From Colletotrichum lupini (taxonomy: Eukaryota; Ascomycota; Sordariomycetes; Glomerellales; Glomerellaceae): a stretch of 64,000 nt of DNA. The first letter of the stretch is position 1, and the number at the start of each line of letters is the position of its first letter. A model generated the notes under the pieces. The model searched no databases and was not told the origin of the DNA. It was given only the letters and a program-made list of their open reading frames with translations. The stretch is taken from positions 744,001 through 808,000 of the forward strand of contig NC_064677.1 in the NCBI RefSeq assembly GCF_023278565.1, read 5' to 3'. Below are positions 1 to 12,395 of the stretch, in pieces. The position numbers and the translations under genes are program-made.

Positions 1-144
1 TACGATTAATTACTAAAACCTTACTTATTTTATAACTTATAAATATAGCTTTAAAAAAGCTATTTATAATTATAATATTATTTATTTAATACTCGTAGCC
101 TTAACTTTTATTAATATATTTACTATAACTAGCTAGCTATAATA
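1..144 (+). repeat. 3' part of left LTR of the Gypsy element
   Basis: This segment aligns with 8077-8220 at high identity. Differences are mainly C/T and G/A, as RIP would produce. Homology stops at the same point on both sides (144 and 8220), which marks the 3' end of the LTR. The 5' part lies upstream of the window. Confidence 0.75.
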
Positions 145-3100
145 CTTTAATTACTCTTATTTAGTAAGTTTATTTTATAAGACATTAACTAAATAGTATA
201 AATATATTAACTATTAATAATAATAAAATAGCTATACTTACTATTTAATAGTTATATAATATAATAATTAAATTTAAAAATAAGAATAAGTAACTTTACG
301 CTTAGTTTATAATACCCCGACCCCCTTTAATACTTAGAATTAAGTACTCTAAACTAGAACTTTATAATAGGTCCCCGGATACTTTCTAAGGATTCCTTAC
401 TTAAACTAGGGCCTACTTATATTATTATAAGACCTCTTTTATTACTAAAATAAATAAGGTTTATTATATAGCTTTATTTTTTTAAAAAAATAGCCTTACT
501 TAGTTCGAACTTTTTATAAAAAACTATTTTAAAAACGAACGTAATATTTAAAATAAAAATACTAAAAAGATCTTCAATAATTATAACAAGTTTAAAAAAA
601 AACTTAAAAAGACTTTTAATAACTTTAATAAAGAACGAATTATTAAATAAAAGCTTATAACTTTTATATAAAAAGGGTTAGTTAATAAATATATATTTAA
701 ATTTAGATAGATTATTTCTAAGCTTAATTAAAATAATAATACGCTTATAATAGCTTTTTATTATAACTTAAAAAAAGAAGTTAAAAATAACTTCTCTTAA
801 TAAAAACGACTAAATAAGCTTTATAATTGTATTAATATAATAATTAAAATTAATAATTAACTCTACGAACGACGTTTTAAATAAAAAGGATAGAATACTT
901 AAAATAACCGAGCTAAACTTAATAATAAATATAAATATAAACTAATAACTATTACGATAGGGTATTATAGCGGATTAATAAATCTTAATATTATTAAAAA
1001 AAAATAACCTTATTAAAAAAAGGACTTTAAGTATTATAATTATAATAAACTAGGATATATAGCTAGAAACTACTAATAACCTAAGTATATTTAATACTAA
1101 CTTGTTTTAAAAAAGCGAGCTAATATAATAAATAAAAAAGTCCTTTATAAATAACTCTTATAAACGGCTTATTATAATAATAATTATTTTATTTATTAAA
1201 ATAATAAAAAATAAATAAGATAGTATTTAAAGCGATTTAAAAATAAAGGACGATCCGGATATAATACTATACTATTTATTAAAACCTTAGTAATAATAAT
1301 AAAATAAAATATCTTTTTATTAACCCTATACTTTTAAAAAAAAAATATTAAATATGTTATTACGCTCTTTTAGATTTATAAAAATATAAAAAAGAAAGTT
1401 AAAACAGACCCCGTTATAAAAAATATACTTTACTTTTTTAAAAAACGAATTAAATAAAGACTCCTAGTTAATATAAAGGAGTAACTTTTTAAATTTAAAA
1501 AAAAAGGCCCCGATACTAAAGAAATTATAAATAGCCTTATCTATATAGTATAACGAAATTATATAAACTAAAAATAATTTACTAAGTTTAAAAAAAGACT
1601 TAATTTAAATAAAATCCTAACTAAGTCTATTTATATAATATAAAAAATAAATAATAATAAAGAATTTATTTATAAAGTTAAAAAGTAGCTTAAAAACCTC
1701 TCATACGAAAATAAAATCGAAGTACTTAAAAAACTAATTTTTAATTTCGGAGTTATAAAAGAAAAGAAAATTAATTTTAATTTTAAAAAAGAAAATATTA
1801 AAATAAGAACTAGTTCCTTTTATTTTAATAAAATAGAATTATTTTATAATTCGAACGAACTTCGTAATATTACTTAACGACGTATTTAAATAAAAATTAA
1901 TTATAAAGTACTATTGAGCGTTAATAATACTAGTTTTAAAAAAGACGATAACGAACTACGGTATAAATATATTTATTTATTTAAAAATAACTAAACTATT
2001 TAGTTTTATAAAACTAAAAAACGTAAAAAAGTTATAATAACCCCCTATATAAATAAAAACTACTCTTTATTTAACCCTAAAGACCCCTTTTATAAAGAAT
2101 TATTTTAAGTAAAATACTTAAATAATAAATACTTTTAGCACCTCGTATATAAACAAAATAGTCGCTTCTATTTATAAAAATATAATAATAAGCTTATTAA
2201 AAATATCTATATAAAAAACTAACTACTTAGCTAAATACTACTAAGCTTTAATAACGATAATAAAATAATATTTAGCTTAGATCCTAGCTTTTTTATAAAA
2301 TACTTTAATAGTAAGTATATAAAATAAAAAGATTATAAATATAACTAATACTAAGTCTATTATATTAAAAAAGCTAAAGCTTCAAAAGAATAATAAAAAC
2401 TACGCGAATAAGGTACTTAATAAAAAAAGTATATAATAAAAAACTAAAAAAGCTAATTATAAAAAGAATAATAAAAAGTAAAAATAGAAAAAAAGTTCTT
2501 ATATATAATTAAATAACGTAACGACGTATATTTACGAGTTAACCTCGATATTTATAAATAAGGATTAAATATTATTATTAATAATAATATATAAAAAACC
2601 TATATCTTACTAAGAGTAGTAAATAAACTTAATTTATTATAAGTATAAAAGGATAACTTATATTAATTATAAATAATAAAAAGAGAACGAGTTAACTATA
2701 ACTATAAATATATTAATTAAAAGACCGCATACCTCTTAATATATATTAATAATTAATAAGAATAACTATAGTATAATATTATAAAAATTAAAAATATTAA
2801 TATTATTTTAGAAATCTCGTAATTACGAAAGTATAACTTATAAATAAATTAAACTACTAACTAGGTCCTTTAAAAAATTTAGTTACTAAATAACTTAAAA
2901 AAGAAAAAGGTTTAAATAGATTCCTAAGAACTCTTGAAAAACGAAAATAAATATAATATATAGCTTTTATTAAAATAGTAAAAAGCTCTAAGAAATTTAT
3001 AACTAATACTAATAATTAAGAATTATAACGACTCTAAACTATACTTAAAGAGTATTAGATATATATAAAACTTTTTATAAAACCTAAAAATATAGAATTA

Positions 3101-3355
3101 TTAAAACATAGTAACTAAGATATAAAAATCGAACTTAAAAAAAAGATATAACCCGAGTTCTATTTAATATACTTAATAAATTAAAAAAGATAAGAGTACT
3201 TGAATAAATATATTAATAAGAAACTCGAAAAGGGATATATTTGATTATTAAATTCTCTTACTAAATTCCCCTTATTTTTTATACTAAAAAAGGGTAAAAA
3301 ATCAAAACCTATTATTAATTATAAAAAACTTAACGAAATTATAAAAAAGAATTCC

Positions 3356-4530
3356 CCCCGACGGAGCAATCCGCTAGGGCTGTATTATATATTACGTATT
3401 AAAAAAAACTAAGTATAATACGCTCTATACCTAATTACTAACTAAAATAGTAATTAACTAACTCGACTATTATCTCTTTTTTATTAATAGCTCTTAACCT
3501 TTTATTACGTAATTCTAATTACTTATAAAGCGAGCTTTATTTACTTTAATATATATAGGACCTCTTAATACTAGCCCGCATAAATAACTAGGTCTAATAT
3601 AATTTATTTTTTTATATAAGTATTATTATTACTTAAGGGGTCCTATAAGAGCTATTTAAGGCGCTAGTTTATTACCCTAACTTTATATACCTCTAGCCCG
3701 TTTATTATAATTATTATAACTAAGCCGGCGTTAATATACTAAATTTTAATATTTATATTAGCCCAGCTATTTATAATGTTCGTACTATTACCTAGCCGAA
3801 TTCCGTATTATTAAAAAGTATTTTATTAATTCTCAGGTATACTTACGTTAGCTACGATAGCTATAGCGTCGAGCTAGTTAAAGAGGGCGCCTAGCCCGAG
3901 AGGGGTAGACTTATTAATAAATATCTTTAGCTTATTAATTACTAATTATATATTAAGAATAGAGTAGGTTCTCGTTAAAGTAATAGTTTTTATATTAATA
4001 AGTTTATTTAGTAAATTTATATAGTAAATGTATTTAGTAGATTTATTTAGTAGATTTATTTAGTAGATTTATTTAATAGATTTATTTAGTTTAAATAGAG
4101 AATAGCTTTGGGCGATGTTAGAAGTAATAAGGATAAAAGAAATCTTTACGAGCTCTAAGTAATAGATATTAGCTTATTTAGCCCTTTTTTTAAAAACCTC
4201 TATATTACTATTAAAGTTTAGAACCTCTATAGTTAAGGGCCGCTTTTAACTATTATAGCCGACTATTATAGCTAATTATTATAGTTAATTTTTATTATTA
4301 ACCTTTTTAGCCAGCGCCGCTATATAAAAAGTAGCTTACTTATCCTAAATTAAATAGTAGTTTTTATATTAAAATTACTATATTATATTAAGCGCGTACT
4401 TAGGATATATTATATATATTATATAGTTAAAAAGTATACTATATCGTATAATTTCTTTTAAAAGCGTAATCTTATTAAGGTCGATCTTTTATACTTATAA
4501 AGCTAGAAAAAAACTACTATATAAAAAATA
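3356..4530. mobile_element. Unidentified ~1.2 kb insertion nested in the Gypsy RT
   Basis: The RT reading KLNEIIKKNS stops at about 3355, and the continuation YPLLLI resumes at about 4535, so roughly 1.17 kb of foreign DNA separates two halves of one conserved motif. The left edge (3356-3385, GACGGAGCAATCCGCTAGGG) is GC-rich and retains CpA and TpG, unlike its surroundings. It includes a small palindrome, CGGA-GCAA-TCCG. I could not match terminal repeats at the right edge, so class is open. A solo LTR or non-autonomous element is possible, and exact ends are approximate. Confidence 0.5.
4000..4096. repeat. 13-bp tandem repeat inside the nested insertion
   Basis: About seven imperfect copies of a 13-bp unit close to AGATTTATTTAGT are arranged head to tail. 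The central copies (about 4035-4080) are nearly identical and the outer ones diverge. The array lies in the DNA that interrupts the Gypsy RT. Confidence 0.7.
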
Positions 4531-7500
4531 ATTACTACCCCTTATTACTTATTACTAAGCTTAGAAATCTATTTTATAAAACTAACTAGTTTATTATTAT
4601 AGACTTTAAAAAAGTATTTAACTAAATTTAAATTAAAAAAAGAGATAAGTAAAAAATAATATTCTAAACTCGTAAAGGACTCTTTAAGTATCTCGTTATA
4701 CCCTTCGGACTTATTAATACTTTAATAACTTTTTAAATAATAGTTAACTACGTACTCTAAGAGTATATTAATATTTTTATTATTATTTATATTAATGATA
4801 TGTTTATTTTCTTTCTTAACCTCGAAATATATAAGAAATATATTTATATAGTATTTTAAAAACTCTAAGACGCTAAGCTATATACTAAACCTTTTAAATA
4901 TAGATTTTATATATAAAAAATAAACTTCTTTAAATATACTATTATATTAAAATAAATTTATATATAAATATTGAAAATAAAAGTAATTAGGGACTAGCTT
5001 ATATTATAAAATATTAAAAATATATAAAGATTCTTAAGATTTATTAATTTTTATTAACGATTTTTTAAAAATTATATTAATATAGTTAAACTTTTTAATA
5101 ACTTAATATAAAAGAATACCCCTTTTATTTAAGATCCTAAGTATAAAGAAGTATTTATTAAAATTAAGAATATAGTCGTTTTTAAATTAGTTATTATAAT
5201 CCTAGACCCCTAAAAACTTTTTAAAATCGAGACTAACGCTTTAAACTTCGCTATAAGAGCGGTCCTAGGATAATAAAATAAATAGAAAAAGCTTCATTTA
5301 TATTATTTTTATTTTAAAACATTTTATAAAGTAAAATTAAATTAGTAAATTTATAATAAAGAACTAATAATAATTATCGAAGTATTTTAAAAATAGAGAC
5401 TATAGTTATTTAAAGCTAAATACGAAATTATAGTTTATATAAATTATAAGAACTTTATAAACTTTATAATAAATAAAAACCTAAATAAACGATAAGTTAA
5501 ATAAAGCGAATTCTTATTTAAATATAATTTTTAAATTATTTATTAAAAAGGTTTAGAAAATAATAAAATAAACGCTTTTAATAAAAAACCTAATTATAAA
5601 ATCGCGGTCCCTAAAAAAATATAAGTTATTTTTAAGTAAAAGAAGGACGGTAGCTTTATATTAATTACGAAGCTTTTTATAATGGCTAAAAAGATTAATA
5701 TTAACCTAATTAAAAAAATAACCCCTAAACTTATTATAGAAATTTATAATACCTTAGTATATAGTTACTAAGGAGTTATTAAAACTTAAAAACGGATTTA
5801 TTAATATTATAATAAATCCGCTATATATATTAAAATTATAAAAATAATTAAGGACTATGCGACTTATAAAAAAAATAAAGATAGTTTAAATAAGCCCTAT
5901 AACGAGCTATAACTACTATAATTATTAATAAAAATATAGTAATTAATTATATAAAACTTTATTATTAAATTACTAAAGTTTAAAGAACTATTTATTAAAA
6001 TATAATATAATAATATCTTAGTTATAATCGATCGGCTTACTAAGTTCGTATATTTTATTTTTTATGAAGAATTAAGTACTATAAAAGACCTAGTATATAT
6101 ATTTATTAAGATTATACTCCCGAACTATAGTTTACTAAAAGAAATTATCCTAAATAAAAATAAGCTATTTATTTTAAAGTTTTAGAAATCTCTAATTTTA
6201 TAACTTAGTATAAACTATAAACTATTAATATTATTTTATTTATAAACCGATAGATAAATAAAAAAGATTAATTAGATCTTTAAAATATATTTTTATTATT
6301 ATATAAACTATAACTAGGATAATTAGGTAGTACTTTTATTAATAACCTAGTTCGTATATAATAATATAATTAGTAAAAATATAAAAGAATCTCCGTTTTA
6401 TTTTAATTATAGATTCTAGTTAATAGTATATAAAGAGGTATAATAAGGACTATAAGCTATAAAAGCTATAATAAATATAAATAAATTTAAAGAGATTTAT
6501 AAATAAGCCTCTCTAAACCTCGAGTTTATATAATAGTATATAAAAAAATATATAAATAAATTAAAAATTAGAAAACTATTTTTAAAAAAGGGGGATAGTA
6601 CTTATTTCCTTTATTATAATATTAAAACGAAATAACTAAGTAATAAGTTGAATTATAAAAAACTTAGACTTTTTAAAATTATTAAAAAAGTCTTATTAGT
6701 TAATTATAAATTAAAATTATTAAATATAATATAATACTATTCCGTTTTTTATATCTTATTATTTAAACTTATATTAAAAAGTTTATATATAAAAGATTAT
6801 ATTATTATTAAACTAAATTAATTAGAGTACGAAGTTAAATAAATTATTAACTATAAAAATAAAAGTAAAATATAAGAATTCCTTATTAAATAAAAAAACT
6901 ATAAATATAAAGAAAATATATAAGAACTTATTATAAACCTTTAAAACTCTTAATAATTTCTTAAAAAATACTAAAATTAAAATTAAATCTAAAACTCTTA
7001 GTTATTATAGCGTTCTAATTAATAATCTTAAAAATATTATTAACTTATATTTTATAAGCTATTAAGGAAGTATTTTCGGAGTCCTTAGGAAACTCCTCTA
7101 ATATAACTTAACTCTTTTTAAATACTATTCGCTTTTAAGAACGAAAACGCTCTAACTTAGATAATAACTTATTTAATTTAGCTTAGGCTTATAAATAAGC
7201 CTTAGCCTTTTTTTATAACTCTATAGCCCTCTTTTAAAACTATAACTCTTTTATTTCTTTTTTATAATTAAAATAATTAAACTCTATTATTAATTAATTA
7301 ACTATACTTAGTTAGTTAAGACTTGTAAATAAAGACGTAATATTTATAAGTATAGATAGTATTAGCGGATATATTATATAAAATACTTAAATAATAATAT
7401 ATTTTATAAACCTCGGAATTAAAAAGAACTAAATAACGGACCCCTTATGAGCGATAATTTAAATAAAGTATTATTTTTATATTTTTATTAAAAAAGTAAA

Positions 7501-8076
7501 TAATATATAATAATTTATAATAAAACGTAGCTATTAGAAATTTCGATTTTTTAATTCGACTTAATATCGTATTAATATATTTTAAAAGAATATTTAATAA
7601 TTCTTTAACTTAAGAATAGACGACTTATTTATAGGCCTAGAGGACTAGACTTTTAAAAAGAGAAGTTAATATTATAACCTAATATATATAATAAGATTAG
7701 GGCCTCGCCTTATAAGACTTATAATAACTATTATACTATATATATAAAAGTACGGATTTAAAATAACTCCTCTCGAAATAAAAGAACTATAAATAAATTA
7801 TATAACTATAATTATATAATAAAATAAAAAACGGATACTTATAAATAAATAAAATAAACGATCGTAAATAAGTAAGACAGACGACTATTTGATAAACCGT
7901 TAGATAATAATAAATAAGGATATTATAAAAAATATATTTAAAAACGAGACTTATATATAGTATAGATTTAAGCCGGGCTTAAGAATAAACTTCTATAGCT
8001 TTTTTAATAATTAACTTAATATTAGATTTTACGATTACTTTTAGCTATTTTTATTAAAACCCCCTTTTAATAAGAC

Positions 8077-8220
8077 TATAATTAATTACCAAAGCCTTAC
8101 TTATTTTATAACTTATAAATATAGTTTTAGGGAGGCTATTTATAATTATAATACTATTTATTTAGTACTTATAGCCTTAACTTTTATTAATATACTTATT
8201 ATAACTAGCTAGCTATAATA
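8077..8220 (+). repeat. 3' part of right LTR of the Gypsy element
   Basis: This is the counterpart of bases 1-144. Identity ends abruptly at 8220, after which the sequence is unrelated. This copy keeps slightly more G/C (for example TAGGGAGGC against TAAAAAAGC), so the two LTRs were mutated independently. Confidence 0.75.
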
Positions 8221-11200
8221 ATATAGCGTTACTTATTCCCTCTATTTCCCTTTCGAGCCTTTAGTTTTACTATTTTTACTAAGGCCTTTTTTTAAAGCGC
8301 GTTTATTAACGTATTATATTTCCCTTATTAAATATATAGCTTCTCTTACGTATTTTTAAAGTATTTCCTTATCCTCTTTTTTTATAGCTTATCGTACTTC
8401 TTTAGAAGGGCGTCCTCTTTTATCTTTATAAGTATTTAGATAAGACTCCTTTTATATCCTTTTTATTATATATATTTTATTATTAATCTCTTAGACTATA
8501 ATATTATATCCTAAAATATTATTATAATAGTTCTTAAAAATATTATATCGTAGTATAATAACGTACTTATATTACTTAGCTATTTATATTTTATAAGGAT
8601 AGTACTAGTAAAAGGGCTTAATACGATATTTAAAATAGAGTCCCTTATAGTTTATTAATTAGTTTTTTTTAATTTGCGTATTATTAATAAGGGAAGTAAA
8701 ATATAGTTAGAAATAGCTAGCTTAGTTTTTAATTTTTTATATCTTTTTTTTAAATACTTAGTTTTATACTCTTATTAATTAGCTTTATTCTTTATTTACG
8801 TAGCTAAGTTCTAAGGTTTAGGATATTTTAGGCTAATATATCCTTACTTATAGTAATTAAAGTATTAAAGTATATTAGTATTTCGTAGGGGTTTACTAGC
8901 TATTTATATAAGCGTTTATAATTATTTATCCTTATTTTTTTACTATTTAATATTTTATATTATTAAATTATATATTACTTTTCGTATTAGTTCTGCGTTC
9001 TAATCGTTATGCTATTTAAATTTTTTAATAAGCTTATAAAGAGGGTTCTCTTTTTTAACGTCTAATTTATTATTAATATTAAGCTATTTTTAAATTAGGT
9101 CTATATATAGCTCGATAATTATTTTTAGATCGGTAAAGGTATAGTTATATAGAACCCCGTATTTATTAAGTTATTTTTTATAAAAAAGCCTATTTAATAC
9201 TCTTTATTAAAAAAGGATATTTTTCTTATTATTAGGAATAGTAATAAAGACTTGTTATGTAAATATATTTTAGTAAGCCTCTAATAGGTATTTTTAAATC
9301 TTTAATACCCTATATAAAAAGGTAGAGAGAGTTTCTTTATTATGTTTTATAAATAGTAACGCCTCTTATATTACCTTAGTGTTTTTTACTACTCTATTTA
9401 AGTCTTTAAAGCGCTTTTAAAAAGCTTTTTTAATTTTAAATTAGTTATATCGGTCTTCCTTATTTTAAATACTAAACTAATCCTTTATACTACGATAAAG
9501 CCCGGTTTTAAAAATATAAATCCTCTACTTATTTTTTTAATAAGGTAGTTTACTCTTAGCTTATCTATTTAAGCTTTTATTAAGTTAAGATACTTTTTTA
9601 TAAATATACCTCGGTTATAACTAATAAAAGTTATACTTTAAGAGCTAGGGAAGATATTTATAATAATAAGTAGTTTTATATAAGTAGTAATAGTCTTAGT
9701 AAGTGCTTATATATCTTAGGATACTTATTCAATAGGGGTGTTTAGGGTAGATATAAAAGGGCTTAACTAGTTAAATAATAATAAAGTAGGGTTACTTACT
9801 TTTAATTCGGAGAATTATTACGTTAAGCGTAAAACGTTAAGAGAGTTAAATAATATAGATTAAATAATCGTAAATTTTACTATACCTTTTACTTTAAGCA
9901 TATTAAATATTAATATAAAAAGTTTTAATAGGCGTAATATATTAGTATATTACCCTAGACTTTTCTTAAGGGCTTTCTTAACGAAATCTGCTTTACGAAT
10001 ATAGTTATAATATTATATATAAAGTATAAAAAAGAAAAGAATTATAAATTATTTTATAATAAATAGCGTTACGATAGTATCCGTTATACATTAATTTAAA
10101 AAGAAAATATAGTATTAAATTAAAAAGTCTATCTCGTAGGGCGTTATTATACTATAATTTAAAGATAAAAAAAAGAGAAAACTCTCCTCTTTTAGGGGGT
10201 TATTAAGGCTTATTATAGTACTATAGTTTATAGTAATATATATATCGCTCGGGCTATCCTAAGCTCTTTTTTTTCTATATTACTCCGTAACTTATAAATT
10301 AAATAATACTACTACCTAGTTTTTTAAATTTGGTATAATTATAAAGTTGGAAAGTCCTTTATAATATCCTTATTAAAAATAGATTAAGGAAGCTATAATT
10401 TAGTCTTTTAAAAGAAAGTATAATTTTTACTAAGTCCGAAAACTTATTTTTAGTAAAAAGTACTTACTAAATTACTTTAATAGAATATTTGCTTTTTTAT
10501 AAATATAGTATAAGTAATGTTATTAGCCTTTGCTCTAGCTATTAAAAATTAGGCTTTTTTAAAAACCGGGAGTTATAATTTATAATATTAGTATCTTATT
10601 AGGGCCTTATTAGAGCTTAGTAAGGGTAAAAATTCTCTAAGTCCGTAGATCGTTAGGTAATAAAAATTACGTTTTCCTAAGATCGTACGCAGTAACTATA
10701 GGAGATATTTTCTATTAATAATATCGGTCTATATAGCTATTTACGCTCGTATTATTAAGTAATATCAAGGTAGATATAGCTCTTTTTAACTTATATCCGC
10801 CTTTTCTTATTATTTTATTAAAGTAATTTTAAGTTAATTTTACTAATTAATATTATAATAAGAGAGGTCTTTTATTCTAAATATTATTATTTTTTAAATA
10901 GTATTTAAGTAGGATCGCAGTTCCCTTAGGTATTTTACTAATTACTTCTTCTTAGTAATAACTCTTTTTTAGGATTTATTAAGAATATCGTTACTAAACT
11001 TTTCTATATACCGCTCTTATTAAGCTCTCTAACTTCCTTATCTAGCCTCTTTAATATAGTTTTTTTTTTATAAAGTATATTTTCGTTCTCTATATTAATA
11101 TAAAAAGGGCTTCTTAATAAGGATTTTTATAATATATAATAATTATTATAAAAAGGGAGGGTGTTTTATATATATATTAATTTTTTTAAGTCCTTTTACT

Positions 11201-11530
11201 AAATATAAACTTAGTTATTTAAAGTCTAGTCTTAGTTATTTTTTTAATACGTTATATATTCGTAGAAAGGGATATAATATTATATTTATATTATAATAAA
11301 AATGTTATTATTCTTTTAGTAAAGAGGCTTTTTATCCCTCTTTTAGCGTTTATATAACGAGGTAATATTCGCTTATTAAATAAGAAATAAATAACTATAA
11401 TTATATATAATAAAATAGTTTACTTTAGAGGGGCCTAAGGGCGTTAGAAAATTACTTTTACGATCCGTCTCTAGGTATTATTAAAAAGTAGTAGTAATTA
11501 TGCTTGTTTTCTTTAAGTATAAAGTGCCCT
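8221..11530 (-). other. RIP-decayed DNA of unidentified element
   Basis: This stretch is AT-rich and depleted in CpA and TpG like the Gypsy element, but does not continue it. With stops read through, the minus strand gives protein-like stretches, for example around 10600-10760 (ITAYDLxKRNFYYLTIYGL-like) and around 9000-9200 (YGVLYNYTFTDLK-like). I could not assign these to a transposase or polymerase family. No intact ORF exists. Normal base composition resumes at about 11530. Confidence 0.5.
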
Positions 11531-11667
11531 CTGGCACGGTGCTAAATGTGGCTCTATGGATTATATAATGATATATAGTGTGGGTGTGGGTGGTGGTACT
11601 AGCTTCTCAGTCCTCTGACCATGCGGTGCTCGGCTGGACGTGGTTTAACAAACTTGGAAATCGGGAG

Positions 11668-12036
11668 ATGTATAGAAACTGCGACATCATTAGCATCGTA
11701 GGCGGAGGTGGACATGACCATGGTGAGAGTTTCAATAAAAGACCGGAGATATTTGAAGCGAACGTGAGTAATGGATGCAGGACGGTGGATTCGAGAGACG
11801 TCATGATTCCGAATCCGGGGCCGGATGTAGAAGTCAACAATTCCGATGCTGTGCTGCCGATTGGTGAGCGCGAATCCGGGCCGGGGGCGACAGCGGGGTC
11901 CGATTCGGGGCTAGGATCGGGGAACGGGGGCAGTGGAGGCGGCGGTGGTAGTGGTAGGGGAGGAATCTACAAGCCCGGAAATGACTGGCCTGCAGACTTC
12001 AACCCGAATTGCGGCAGAGTTGTGGCCGATGAATAG
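11668..12036 (+). CDS. Doubtful small Gly-rich ORF
   Basis: An ATG-initiated reading frame of about 122 codons lies just inside normal-composition DNA at the edge of the RIP block. Its C-terminal half is a low-complexity Gly/Ser tract from about residue 75, ending in a short unique tail. I recognise no domain, signal peptide or relative. Gly-rich frames arise easily in GC-rich DNA and the opposite strand is also open over part of it. It may be an exon of a larger gene lost into the RIP block, or spurious. Confidence 0.15.
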   Translation: MYRNCDIISIVGGGGHDHGESFNKRPEIFEANVSNGCRTVDSRDVMIPNPGPDVEVNNSDAVLPIGERESGPGATAGSDSGLGSGNGGSGGGGGSGRGGIYKPGNDWPADFNPNCGRVVADE

Positions 12037-12305
12037 GTACCTGGCCTGATTTGCACATGCTTTCTAGTCATTTGTGTATGTTTATATTGGGACATTTGGA
12101 CGATTGGCTTTCTTGCAGGCCTGGTTTTGCTAAGACGTTGATTTACCTTCGCGTCGGCACTGCTATTAATTAGTTGAAGAAACAAGTGAAGAAAGGAGAT
12201 TTTGGCACCAAAAGATTGCGGCTTAATCAACGATCCGCCCAAAGCAACAAGATGCGTGTATCTCATCGCTGTCGGGAACCAAAAGGGTGAATGGCAAAAG
12301 GTTGA

Positions 12306-12395
12306 GGTCGTACCCGGGTTCGAACCGGGGTTGCCGGAAAGGTTCGATTTTGATGTTATCAAAATCCGGAGTGATAACCACTACACTATACAACC
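12306..12395 (-). tRNA. tRNA-Gln (anticodon TTG) with 19-nt intron
   Basis: Read on the minus strand, the sequence folds as a complete tRNA. The acceptor arms GGTTGTA and TACGACC pair over 7 bp with one G-U. The D-arm carries AGTGGTTA. The anticodon stem is CCGGA/TCCGG, and the T-arm CCCGG-TTCGAAC-CCGGG is perfect. The anticodon loop reads TTTTGA, giving anticodon TTG (glutamine). A 19-nt intron follows position 37, the standard place for eukaryotic tRNA introns. A-box and B-box promoters are intact, so it is probably functional. It lies about 800 bp from the RIP block. Confidence 0.9.

Larger units (their letters stand above)
3117..6970 (+). pseudogene. Gypsy pol remnant (RT, RNase H, integrase, chromodomain)
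   Basis: Translation with RIP stops ignored gives recognisable family signatures. Around 3290-3350 it reads KPIINYKKLNEI, corresponding to the RT motif xPVVDYRKLNEI. Around 4600-4730 it reads IDFKKVFN and then TRKGLFKYLVIPFGLINT, corresponding to the RT palm segments IDLKNAFN and PFGLTNAP. Around 5215-5300 it reads IETDASNFAIRAVL (consensus IETDASNFAIGAVL), the RNase H start. Around 6020-6260 it reads VIIDRLTKF and later a TDR-type segment, typical of the integrase core. Near 6830-6970 an EYEV...KNYKYKENI*ELI stretch corresponds to a chromodomain. The RT is also interrupted by unrelated DNA at about 3356-4530. The gene is dead through dense stops and the insertion. Confidence 0.8.
1..8220 (+). 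mobile_element. RIP-degraded Ty3/Gypsy chromovirus (left end cut by window)
   Basis: This very AT-rich block has almost no CpA or TpG, which is the RIP signature, and every reading frame is full of stops. Reading through TAA/TAG as mutated Gln/Trp codons on the plus strand recovers a Gypsy pol in the canonical order. Reverse transcriptase lies near 3120-4730, RNase H near 5215-5500, integrase near 5980-6360, and a chromodomain-like tail near 6830-6970. The first 144 bases match 8077-8220, so they are the end of the left LTR and the end of the right LTR. The rest of the left LTR lies outside the window and I could not place the start of the right LTR. The chromodomain indicates a chromovirus. 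No intact protein can be made. Confidence 0.85.

Noticed and set aside
4000..4096. Regular short repeats that might suggest a CRISPR array
   Set aside because: The 13-bp units are contiguous with no spacers, and the genome is fungal. It is a minisatellite.
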